A stretch of DNA of 5,705 nucleotides from Acidimicrobiaceae bacterium. GTDB taxonomy: Bacteria; Actinomycetota; Acidimicrobiia; Acidimicrobiales; RAAP-2. The stretch is taken from NCBI GenBank assembly GCA_003157945.1, contig PMFY01000181.1, forward strand, positions 1 through 5,705. Reading direction: 5' to 3'. Below the pieces are notes generated by a model that saw nothing but the letters and a program-made list of their open reading frames with translations, searched no databases and had not been told where the DNA came from. Positions 1-5,579 of the stretch are shown one piece after another (positions within the stretch are counted from its first letter, which is position 1; each line of letters begins with the position of its first letter). The position numbers and the translations under genes were made by a program.

Positions 1-1435
1 CCACGATGGTGTGGTTGTCCTCTTGGTTGGAGATGATCCCGGTCCCCTGATGGAAGAAGAAGGCGTCGTCGGGGAAGTAGAACCCTCCCGGTGGGGGCGG
101 CATGGTGGCCGAGGGGTACTGCCATTGCAGGTTGCGGGCCGCGTCGATCACAAGCAGACGGTCGTTGCCTCGGTCGGCGATCAGGAGATGGCCCTGGTAG
201 GGCGCTCCCGCGTCGGCCCCGCCGACCGGTCCGCCGTAGCGGCTGGGCCGGAGCGAGATCACGCTCGCCAGCGATCCCGAGGCGAGGCCGGCCTGGTCGG
301 TTCCCGACTGCTGGGCCACCTCGCCTCCCACGAGGTACCCGATGGCGGACTTCCCCGTGCCGACCGTGGCGTACCCGCCGAAGGCGACGGCCTGGGGAAG
401 CAGGCCGGCGTCGGCCACCCGATGGGTGCGTTGGTCGAATTCGTAGAGCTGGGTCAGCGTTTGGCCCCCGCCGGTCTGGCCGCCGGCGAGGTAGATGTGG
501 CCGTCGATCACGAAGGCGGCCGCGCCGTACAGGGCCTGGGGCAGGCTGCCGACGACGTGGGCGGTGTGGGTTGCTGGGTCGATCTCCTGGATCGCCGCCG
601 TGGCGTTGACCGCGCTGCCGGCGCCGCTGCCCGTCTGGCCGCCGAACGAGAACACGTTGCCGCCGAGTGCGACGACGGCGGGGTAGCGCACGGGCACCGG
701 AAGGGTCGCCACGCTCGCGAAGTGGGTGCCGTCCGTGGTGGCCAGGACCGAGGGCTCGTAGGTGGTGCCGTCGTAGCCGCCGACCACATAGGCCGTGGCG
801 GACCGACCGGAACCGATGGTGGCAACGGCCAGGTCGGACCGGGGCGTCGGCAAACTCCCGGTCACGGTGCCGACCGTGGTCGTGCCCGGGGCGACGGTCG
901 CGGTCGGCACGGTGGGGGTCGGAACGGACTGGATGGTGGCCACCGTGTCTGGCGACCCTCCACCCAGTACGTAGGTCGACGCGCCCAGTGAGACCGCCGC
1001 CGCATCGTGGACCGCGGCGGGCAAGGTGCCGCCGGGTGTGGCCGCACCGGTCGCCGGGTCCACCGAATAGACCGACGCCACCGACGACTGTGACGGGGCG
1101 AGTCCGCCGAGGACGGTGAATCCACTGCCGTTCGGCACCACGCCCGGGCGGGAGACGGCAGCGGGCAATTGCCACGACAGCACTCCGGCCTCGAGGGAGG
1201 CGGGCCGGGTCGCCACCTTGACGGCGGCCGTCGGGTGACCACCGCCGGCCGGGGCGGCGGTGGTCGTGGGCGTCGACGACTTCGACGATCCACCGGCGGA
1301 CACGACGACGGCGACGATGACGACGACGACGGCGAGCACGCCGAGCAGCGTGGCCCGCCGCCGGTTCCTCCGCACCCGTCGCCCTTGTTGTCGCGCCCGT
1401 CGGTCCACCTGACCCCCCTCGTCCTGTCTGCTCAT
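1..1435 (-). CDS. Membrane-anchored or exported kelch-repeat beta-propeller protein (C-terminus cut by window edge)
   Basis: I translated the minus strand from an ATG at 1435 through 478 codons with no stop; the frame runs off the left edge, so the protein is C-terminally incomplete. Residues 1-28 are strongly basic (RRARQQGRRVRRNRRR) and are followed by one hydrophobic segment, about 30-47 (LLGVLAVVVVIVAVVV), then a Ser/Thr/Pro/Ala linker at 49-66. This is the layout of an N-in anchor or uncleaved signal with the bulk outside the cell. From about 105 to 375, blades end in kelch-style double glycines (YVLGGG, YVVGGYDG, FSFGGQ, YLAGGQ, YLVGGE) about 45-60 residues apart. From about 415, HLLIADRGNDRLLVIDAA and then FYFPDDAFFF and QEDNHTIV look like the start of a second, NHL-like propeller; from memory this block is common in actinobacterial proteins. 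ATG 1435 is the first start after an in-frame TGA at 1490-1492; GTG at 1406-1408 is an alternative. The ligand or partner is unknown. The family is confident, the function is not. Confidence 0.88.
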   Translation of the reverse strand, partial: MSRQDEGGQVDRRARQQGRRVRRNRRRATLLGVLAVVVVIVAVVVSAGGSSKSSTPTTTAAPAGGGHPTAAVKVATRPASLEAGVLSWQLPAAVSRPGVVPNGSGFTVLGGLAPSQSSVASVYSVDPATGAATPGGTLPAAVHDAAAVSLGASTYVLGGGSPDTVATIQSVPTPTVPTATVAPGTTTVGTVTGSLPTPRSDLAVATIGSGRSATAYVVGGYDGTTYEPSVLATTDGTHFASVATLPVPVRYPAVVALGGNVFSFGGQTGSGAGSAVNATAAIQEIDPATHTAHVVGSLPQALYGAAAFVIDGHIYLAGGQTGGGQTLTQLYEFDQRTHRVADAGLLPQAVAFGGYATVGTGKSAIGYLVGGEVAQQSGTDQAGLASGSLASVISLRPSRYGGPVGGADAGAPYQGHLLIADRGNDRLLVIDAARNLQWQYPSATMPPPPGGFYFPDDAFFFHQGTGIISNQEDNHTIV

Positions 1436-1490
1436 CCCTCGTCCTGTCTGCTCGTCCGATCCACCCGAGCCCGTCGTCCCGTCCGCTCGT
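1416..1490. repeat. 20-bp tandem duplication over the kelch start codon, plus a decayed third copy
   Basis: The 20-mer CCCTCGTCCTGTCTGCTCAT (1416-1435) is followed at once by CCCTCGTCCTGTCTGCTCGT (1436-1455), with 19 of 20 bases identical. The single difference (A1434 versus G1454) makes the minus-strand triplet ATG in the gene-proximal copy and ACG in the upstream copy. A third copy at 1471-1490 matches the upstream one at 17 of 20 positions after a 15-base gap. Because 20 is not a multiple of three, each copy is read in a different frame. Replication slippage is the likely origin (inference). Confidence 0.85.
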
Positions 1491-1962
1491 CAGGCCCGCT
1501 CGCCCGACTCGGCCGGTCTGCCTTTCCGGCTGCTCGACCGTGTCGGTCATCACGGGTATGGCGCCCTCCCGGCGGATCGGACCGTGCGGCCCGACCAGCA
1601 CACAGTGTGCCAGCGTCTCGCCGTTCGCCCGGCGTTGCCTGAACGACCCCATCTCGTCTCCCGGGGGCACCGGTTCGGGTCGAGTGTGACCTCACGGGCA
1701 TTCGATCCGGCGCGGGTTCGAATGACCTCCACGGAATCCTCGAGGCGGTCGGCATGGTGGGCGTGGTGTCGTCGACGAAGGCCACTCCTCCGCCGGCGGG
1801 TTCCAGGGTGTGGAGGCGAGCGCAGCGCAGGGGATCTTCCGGCAGCGGCACGGGAGTCGACCACGATCCGGTTCCCACCTGCTCGATCGGTGAGAGGACC
1901 GTGCCCGCCCACGCCTGTCCTCGCACCGGGTCGGTGGCCATGACGACACCGGCACGGTACAC
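1432..1962 (-). CDS. Possible small hypothetical ORF overlapping the kelch start (ATGA)
   Basis: This is an open frame of 176 codons from GTG 1962 (or ATG 1941) to a TGA at 1432-1434. The TGA overlaps the kelch ATG as ATGA, the junction typical of translationally coupled genes. The first two thirds read like protein (for example SVYRAGVVMATDPVRGQAW and GGGVAFVDDTTPTMPT), and the open frame extends upstream without a start codon to a TAG near 2081. The last 80 residues are Arg/Gly/Asp/Pro-rich and look like noncoding GC-rich sequence. I recognise no family. The opposite strand is also open in the mirror phase (wobble base facing wobble base), so codon bias cannot choose between them. It may be a decayed gene, a real small gene, or no gene. 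Confidence 0.22.
   Translation of the reverse strand: MYRAGVVMATDPVRGQAWAGTVLSPIEQVGTGSWSTPVPLPEDPLRCARLHTLEPAGGGVAFVDDTTPTMPTASRIPWRSFEPAPDRMPVRSHSTRTGAPGRRDGVVQATPGERRDAGTLCAGRAARSDPPGGRHTRDDRHGRAAGKADRPSRASGPDERTGRRARVDRTSRQDEG
1436..1445 (-). promoter_or_regulatory. Ribosome binding site of the kelch gene, inside a duplicated unit
   Basis: On the minus strand AGGACGAGGG lies directly before ATG 1435, with AGGA six bases from the start. The same string recurs inside the first codons because of the 20-bp duplication. There its GAGGGGG run stands a few bases before the alternative GTG at 1408. Two start sites, each with its own purine-rich lead, are therefore possible. Confidence 0.45.
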
Positions 1963-2057
1963 GCTGTCCCCGTCCCGGACGGACGGCTCGGCGATCGCAC
2001 CACCGGACGAGGCGACCGCCAGTTTCGGCGGGAGGCCGGGGCGCCCGGCGCAAATCC
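1436..2057. other. Stretch without a confident gene between divergent kelch and GGDEF-EAL genes
   Basis: The plus strand is open from about 1642 to a TAG at 2081-2083, with its first ATG at 1754 behind GAGGCGG (109 codons). The minus strand is open as the 1432-1962 frame. Neither product resembles a family I know. Small dyads here are GCACAC-A-GTGTGC at 1598-1610 and CATTCGA/TCGAATG arms at 1699-1705 and 1718-1724 with a 12-base spacer. Promoters for the minus-strand kelch gene should lie here, but no clear -10/-35 pair stands out. A decayed gene is one explanation. Confidence 0.5.
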
Positions 2058-2086
2058 TTGTACCGGAGCCGTCCGATGCCTAGATT
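2058..2086 (+). promoter_or_regulatory. Candidate sigma-70-type promoter for the GGDEF-EAL gene
   Basis: TTGTAC (2058-2063) and TAGATT (2081-2086) are separated by exactly 17 bases in a locally AT-richer patch. TAGATT fits the TANNNT form common in actinobacterial -10 elements; the -35 keeps only the TTG. Transcription would start near 2093 and leave a leader of about 120 bases before the ATG at 2212. Confidence 0.4.
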
Positions 2087-2144
2087 GACCCGAAACCTCC
2101 CCGTCCCGGGGACCTGTGAGGGAAGCCGGTTGGAGCGCACACCC

Positions 2145-2201
2145 ATGATCGACGAACTGTGGCGGTTGTCGTGGCGGGCCACGCGCCCCCGGGCATGGTG
2201 A
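2145..2201 (+). CDS. Possible 18-residue leader peptide upstream of the GGDEF-EAL gene
   Basis: ATG 2145 opens a short frame, MIDELWRLSWRATRPRAW, ending at TGA 2199-2201. A weak lead, TTGGAG, stands nine bases before the ATG. Its stop falls inside the first 17-bp repeat copy, directly after ATG 2195. That ATG opens a second mini-frame (MVSPRAW, stop TGA 2216-2218), whose stop overlaps the second codon of the GGDEF-EAL gene. The three frames form a chain with short overlaps. Three tryptophans in 18 residues are notable, but I see no attenuator-type hairpin. It could be chance. Confidence 0.2.
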   Translation: MIDELWRLSWRATRPRAW

Positions 2202-2220
2202 GTCCCCGGGCATGGTGAGT
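2187..2220. repeat. 17-bp perfect tandem duplication carrying the start codon
   Basis: CCCCGGGCATGGTGAGT occurs twice with no gap (2187-2203 and 2204-2220), identical at all 17 positions. Each copy contains ATGGTGAG. The downstream ATG (2212) starts the GGDEF-EAL protein. The upstream ATG (2195) is in another frame and gives only a 7-residue peptide. The self-complementary CCCGGG in both copies could pair and loop out the first ATG. Confidence 0.95.
2197..2202 (+). promoter_or_regulatory. Likely Shine-Dalgarno of the GGDEF-EAL gene, made from the duplicated start
   Basis: GGTGAG, nine bases before ATG 2212, can pair with the UCACC part of the 16S rRNA 3' end. No AGGAGG-like run is present elsewhere in the 40 bases before the ATG. 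GGTGAG belongs to the upstream copy of the 17-bp duplication, so the copied start region would serve as ribosome binding site for the retained start. This role is inferred. Confidence 0.35.
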
Positions 2221-4005
2221 CCCGTGGGCCCAGCGGGCCCCGTGGGCCCAGCGGGCTCGCTCCCCACCCGCGCCCCTCGGGTCCGGGTCGGCACCGTCGA
2301 CGACCTCCGGCTCGAGCGTCTCGTCGCCGGGTGGCCGGACGCCCTCGTGGAGATCGACCGCAGCGGCGTCGTGCTGGAGTGGAACGCGGGCGCCGAGTCC
2401 GCTTTCGGCTGGCGGCGCGACGAAGTGGTCGGCGCCTTCGTGACGGACACCTTCCTGATCGGTACGTTCGCCAAGTCGCCCTTCGGCCTGCTGGCCGCCG
2501 ACACGACCGGGGCATCGGCCGGACCCATGACCGGGTCCGTCACCGACGGGACGCTCGACCTTGACTTGGAGCTCCGCCACCGCGACGGGCGCCGCATCCG
2601 CACCCAGGCCCGGTTGATCGTGCTCGGCCAGGGGAGGGAGCGCTCGGTGGCCGCCTTCTTGCGCGGCCCGACCGTGCGGCTGCCGCCGGAGCCGGAGAGC
2701 CGGGACCGACCCACGCGTGATGGCCTGACCGGACTCGCCGATCGCGCCTCGTACCTCGTCCGTCTGGGCGCGGCGGCGGCGACCCACGCCGGCACCCCGG
2801 GGCGCGTCGCCGTGGTCCTGCTCGACCTCGACCGCTTCAAGGCCATCAACAACTCGATGGGCCACGCACTGGGTGACCGCGTACTGGTGTCCGTGGCCCG
2901 TCGACTCGAGCAGATCGCCGGTGACGTCGAACTCGTGGCTCGCTTCGGGGGTGACGAATTCCTGGCACTCGTCACCGATCCGGGCGGTGGGGCGGAGCAG
3001 CAGGCGGCCGCCTTCGTGGCGCGGGTCCGGGATGTCCTGGCCGTTCCGATCCCGGTGGACGACGCCGAGGTGTTCCTCGACGCCTCGGTCGGCGTGGCCC
3101 TCAACACCTTCGGGGCTGACGACCCCGACGACCTCCTCGCCCACGCCGAGGCCGCCATGTACCAGGCGAAGCTGCGGGGCGGCTTCGGCGCGGAGACCTT
3201 CGACGAGTCACTGCGGATCGAGGTGCTCGACCGTATGGCGACCGAGCACTCACTCCACCGGGCCCTGGAGCGATGCGAACTGCTACTGCACTACCAACCG
3301 GTGGTGGAGCTGGGTGGGGGCTCGACCGTGGGGGTCGAGGCGCTCATCCGTTGGGACCATCCCGACCAGGGCCTGGTGGCGCCCGGCCGGTTCATCCCGG
3401 TGGCCGAGGAGAGCGGTCTGATCATCCCCATCGGCGCCTGGGTGCTCGAGGAGGCGTGTCAGCAATTGCGCCACTGGCAGCGCGGAACGGACGTCGGCGG
3501 CTCCGTCGAGGTCAACCTCTCGGCACGCCAGATCGACGACCCGGGCATCGTCGCCACGATCGAGGAGATCCTGGAGCGGACCGGGTTGCCGGCCGGGCAC
3601 CTGACCCTCGAGATCACGGAGAGCGCACTGATGCGCGATGCCGCCGCCGCCCTGATCGTCCTCCGTGCCCTGAAGGGGCTCGGTGTGCTCCTGGCGATCG
3701 ACGATTTCGGCACGGGCTACTCGTCGCTGAGCTACCTGCAGCGGTTCCCGCTCGACATCCTCAAGGTCGACCGCATGTTCGTCCACGAGCTCGAATCCGA
3801 CACCGGTGGCCGCGAGATCGTGTCCGCAGTGGTCAGCCTCGCCCATGCCCTGGGACTGGAGGTCGTGGCCGAAGGCGTGGAGACCGAGCAGCAGCTCGAG
3901 ATCCTGCGGGCGCTCGAGTGTGACTACGCCCAGGGCTTCCTCTTCTCCCGGCCGGTGCCGGCCGCCGAACTCCGTTCGATCTTCTCCTCGGCCACCAACG
4001 TCTGA
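2212..4005 (+). CDS. PAS-GGDEF-EAL dual c-di-GMP diguanylate cyclase/phosphodiesterase
   Basis: This is a 597-residue soluble protein with no membrane segment. A PAS-like sensor domain covers about 33-152 (ALVEIDRSGVVLEWNAGAES). The GGDEF domain covers about 165-330: metal-site D205, LDLDRFKAINN with N213, GH and GD222, and an intact GGDEF at 246-250, so it should make c-di-GMP from two GTP. The product-inhibition RxxD site is missing (G237 and E240 stand in its place). The EAL domain covers about 345-590: E376-A-L, N435, E467, D497-D498 in the loop DDFGTGYSS, K518, E554 and QGF at 574-576. These are the residues used to hydrolyse c-di-GMP to pGpG, so both activities are predicted possible; in such hybrids the phosphodiesterase often dominates (family knowledge). 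ATG 2212 is the first start after an in-frame TGA at 2146-2148. The first 20 residues are repeat-derived and not part of any domain. The PAS ligand cannot be read from sequence. Confidence 0.96.
   Translation: MVSPVGPAGPVGPAGSLPTRAPRVRVGTVDDLRLERLVAGWPDALVEIDRSGVVLEWNAGAESAFGWRRDEVVGAFVTDTFLIGTFAKSPFGLLAADTTGASAGPMTGSVTDGTLDLDLELRHRDGRRIRTQARLIVLGQGRERSVAAFLRGPTVRLPPEPESRDRPTRDGLTGLADRASYLVRLGAAAATHAGTPGRVAVVLLDLDRFKAINNSMGHALGDRVLVSVARRLEQIAGDVELVARFGGDEFLALVTDPGGGAEQQAAAFVARVRDVLAVPIPVDDAEVFLDASVGVALNTFGADDPDDLLAHAEAAMYQAKLRGGFGAETFDESLRIEVLDRMATEHSLHRALERCELLLHYQPVVELGGGSTVGVEALIRWDHPDQGLVAPGRFIPVAEESGLIIPIGAWVLEEACQQLRHWQRGTDVGGSVEVNLSARQIDDPGIVATIEEILERTGLPAGHLTLEITESALMRDAAAALIVLRALKGLGVLLAIDDFGTGYSSLSYLQRFPLDILKVDRMFVHELESDTGGREIVSAVVSLAHALGLEVVAEGVETEQQLEILRALECDYAQGFLFSRPVPAAELRSIFSSATNV
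2221..2256 (+). repeat. 18-bp perfect in-frame duplication encoding (PVGPAG)x2
   Basis: CCCGTGGGCCCAGCGGGC is repeated exactly (2221-2238 and 2239-2256), directly after the 17-bp duplication and in frame with ATG 2212. The result is residues 4-15, PVGPAGPVGPAG, a short Gly-X-Y collagen-like stretch. Three GGGCCC palindromes lie here, and GGGCCC-AGC-GGGCCC can fold into a very stable hairpin just downstream of the start codon. Confidence 0.95.
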
Positions 4006-4071
4006 CCTCGACGAGGCGGCGCAGCCGGACACCGCCCAGGTCAGCGGCGTGGTCCGACCGGGGTTCCGCCC

Positions 4072-4085
4072 GTGGTGGCCACCAC
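4072..4085. other. Perfect 14-bp palindrome in the GGDEF-EAL/sqdB spacer
   Basis: GTGGTGGCCACCAC is an uninterrupted palindrome 67 bases after the GGDEF-EAL stop and about 95 bases before the sqdB start. Without a loop or following T-run it is a poor terminator. It suits a dimeric DNA-binding protein, possibly controlling sqdB (inference). The rest of the 175-base spacer shows only weak stems. Confidence 0.4.
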
Positions 4086-4119
4086 AGCGGCTCGATCGCG
4101 TGCCGGCCGCCGCCTCTGG

Positions 4120-4153
4120 TTGATGCTGGGAAGCGAACGGGTAGGGGTAGTGT
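4120..4153 (+). promoter_or_regulatory. Weak candidate promoter of sqdB
   Basis: TTGATG (4120-4125) and TAGTGT (4148-4153, TANNNT form) precede sqdB, but their 22-base spacing is too long for a standard promoter. The -10 alone may function with an unrecognised -35. A separate promoter is expected because 175 bases divide sqdB from the gene before it. Confidence 0.2.
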
Positions 4154-4170
4154 GATCCGGTCAGACGGCC

Positions 4171-4176
4171 AAGGGG
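4171..4176 (+). promoter_or_regulatory. Ribosome binding site of sqdB
   Basis: AAGGGG lies four bases before ATG 4181. It fixes the start, which places the Rossmann beta-strand (DILVLGGDG) at residue 2, as expected for this family. Confidence 0.7.
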
Positions 4177-4180
4177 ACGC

Positions 4181-5401
4181 ATGGACATTCTGGTACTTGG
4201 AGGCGATGGTTTCTGCGGGTGGCCTACCGCCCTGCACCTGTCCGCTGCCGGCCACGACGTGACGATCGTGGACAATCTGAGTCGGCGACGGATCGACGAG
4301 GAACTCGGAGTCGAATCCTTGACGCCGATCCGGCCGATCGAGGAGCGAGTCGAAGTCTGGCGGGAGCTGACCGGGTGCTCGATCGACTACGTGCATCTCG
4401 ACCTGGCCCGGAACTACGACGGACTGCTGTCGTGCCTGATCGATCGCCGCCCCGATGCCGTCGTCCACTTCGCCGAGCAGCGGGCCGCCCCGTACTCCAT
4501 GCGGGACAGCCGGGCGAAGCGGTACACCGTCGACAACAACGTCAGCGGTACCCACAACCTCCTCTGCGGAATCGTGGAGTCCGGGCTGGACATCGCCATC
4601 GTCCACCTCGGCACCATGGGCGTCTACGGGTACGGCTGGTCGGGCAGCGCACCGATCCCCGAGGGCTACCTGTCGGTCCAGGTGGCCACCCCGACGGGCG
4701 ACCTCGAGCGGGAGATCCTCCACCCGGCCAACCCGGGTTCGATCTACCACATGACCAAGACGCTCGATCAATTGATGTTCGCGTTCTACGCCAAGAACGA
4801 CGGGCTGCGGATCACCGACCTGCACCAGGGGATCGTCTGGGGTACCCAGACACCCCAGACGGCACTCGACGAGCGCCTGATCAACCGGTTCGACTACGAC
4901 GGCGACTACGGCACCGTCCTCAACCGGTTCATCATGCAGGCCGCCCTCGGCCACCCGCTGACCGTCCACGGCACCGGTGGGCAGACCCGGGCGTTCATCC
5001 ACATCCGGGACACGGTGCGGTGCGTGGAGATCGCCCTGGCCCATCCGCCGACGCGTGGTGACCGGCCCGCGGTGTTCAACCAGGTCACCGAGACGTATCG
5101 CGTGGGGGAACTGGCCGAACTGGTGTCCGGCCTCACCGGCGCGGAGATCGCCTACCTGCCGAATCCCCGCAAGGAGGCGTCCGAGAACGAACTGACAGTC
5201 ACCAATGACCGCTTCCTCGCCCTCGGGCTCGAACCGACGACCCTGTCCCAGGGCCTGGTCGAGGAGACGCTGGAGATCGGCCAGAAGTACGCCTCGCGTG
5301 CGGACGTCACCAAGATCATCGCCCGGTCCGTGTGGACCGCCGGTATGGAGACGTCTCCCGACCTCATGGTGGAGACACCAACGGTCACAGGCGTCAGCTG
5401 A
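4181..5401 (+). CDS. sqdB: UDP-sulfoquinovose synthase (SqdB/SQD1/Agl3 family)
   Basis: This is a 406-residue cytoplasmic extended short-chain dehydrogenase that uses bound NAD+ to convert UDP-glucose and sulfite to UDP-sulfoquinovose. The first residues form the nucleotide-binding loop GGDGFCGW (7-14), the SQD1-type version. Family blocks follow in order: HFAEQRAAPYSM (96-107), the catalytic Thr at 145 in HLGTMGVYG, Tyr189 and Lys193 in YHMTK, DLHQGIVWG (213-221), NRFDYDGDYGTVLNRF (235-250), ALGHPLTVHGTGGQTR (255-270), IRDTVRCVEIA (275-285) and VFNQVTE (298-304). These match my memory of Arabidopsis SQD1 (Thr145, Tyr182, Lys186) almost block for block, and the length fits a full enzyme. The product is the sugar donor for the sulfolipid SQDG (via SqdX/SqdD-type transferases) or for sulfoquinovose on surface glycans, as with archaeal Agl3. 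No glycosyltransferase lies in the window, so the end product is open. The next gene downstream is the convergent tRNA, so sqdB looks like the last or only gene of its transcript. Confidence 0.95.
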   Translation: MDILVLGGDGFCGWPTALHLSAAGHDVTIVDNLSRRRIDEELGVESLTPIRPIEERVEVWRELTGCSIDYVHLDLARNYDGLLSCLIDRRPDAVVHFAEQRAAPYSMRDSRAKRYTVDNNVSGTHNLLCGIVESGLDIAIVHLGTMGVYGYGWSGSAPIPEGYLSVQVATPTGDLEREILHPANPGSIYHMTKTLDQLMFAFYAKNDGLRITDLHQGIVWGTQTPQTALDERLINRFDYDGDYGTVLNRFIMQAALGHPLTVHGTGGQTRAFIHIRDTVRCVEIALAHPPTRGDRPAVFNQVTETYRVGELAELVSGLTGAEIAYLPNPRKEASENELTVTNDRFLALGLEPTTLSQGLVEETLEIGQKYASRADVTKIIARSVWTAGMETSPDLMVETPTVTGVS

Positions 5402-5457
5402 GCCTGCCGCGTGCGGCCGAACTCGAGGCCTGGCCCCCGGGAGCGACAGCCCCGTCC

Positions 5458-5574
5458 GCAGATCTGACCGGCAAGCGCCGACCGCATGAGTGGACTCCAT
5501 GGGTCGACCGCAAGCGTCGAACGCATGGGTCGACCGCGGACGTCGCCTGCACGGGTCGACCGCGGGTGGCATCC
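5458..5574. repeat. Degenerate 13-bp tandem repeat, about nine copies
   Basis: Read in steps of 13 from 5458, nearly every unit begins GC and most end ACC or a close variant, with consensus GCATGGGTCGACC. Examples are GCAAGCGCCGACC (5471), CCATGGGTCGACC (5497), GCAAGCGTCGAAC (5510), GCATGGGTCGACC (5523) and GCACGGGTCGACC (5549). Alternate units are better conserved, so the palindrome GGTCGACC recurs exactly every 26 bases at 5502, 5528 and 5554. Units 7 and 9 (5536, 5562) are more decayed, and a possible tenth at 5575 runs into the hairpin. A period of 13 does not suit a coding repeat. It fills most of the sqdB-tRNA spacer; the 5402-5457 part shows only a short GCCG/CGGC stem at 5406-5417. 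Confidence 0.75.
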
Positions 5575-5579
5575 GCGGG

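Noticed and set aside
11..991. Plus-strand open frame of 326 codons
   Set aside because: It is antisense to the kelch gene; the minus strand gives clear kelch blades, while this frame is Gly/Arg/Asp-rich without any family signal.
1711..1730. tRNA T-loop look-alike (GGGTTCGAATGACC)
   Set aside because: The flanking bases do not form a T stem, and no acceptor or anticodon stems are found around it.
2093..2211. c-di-GMP riboswitch in the leader of the GGDEF-EAL gene
   Set aside because: I could not find the conserved core of either known class; only a short CCCCG/CGGGG hairpin at 2099-2111 is visible.
1692..3158. Minus-strand open frame of 488 codons, with overlapping frames 1550-2515 and 2080-3144
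   Set aside because: These run antisense through the PAS and GGDEF domains and have Ser/Arg/Pro-rich shadow composition.
5406..5417. Terminator directly after sqdB
   Set aside because: The GCCG-CGTG-CGGC stem is only four pairs with no T-run, too weak to call.
3833..5572. Minus-strand open frame of 579 codons
   Set aside because: It is antisense to the EAL domain and the whole of sqdB; its N-terminal repeats are simply the 13-bp DNA repeat read in one frame.
5458..5574. CRISPR array
   Set aside because: Units are contiguous 13-mers without unique spacers and without cas genes nearby.
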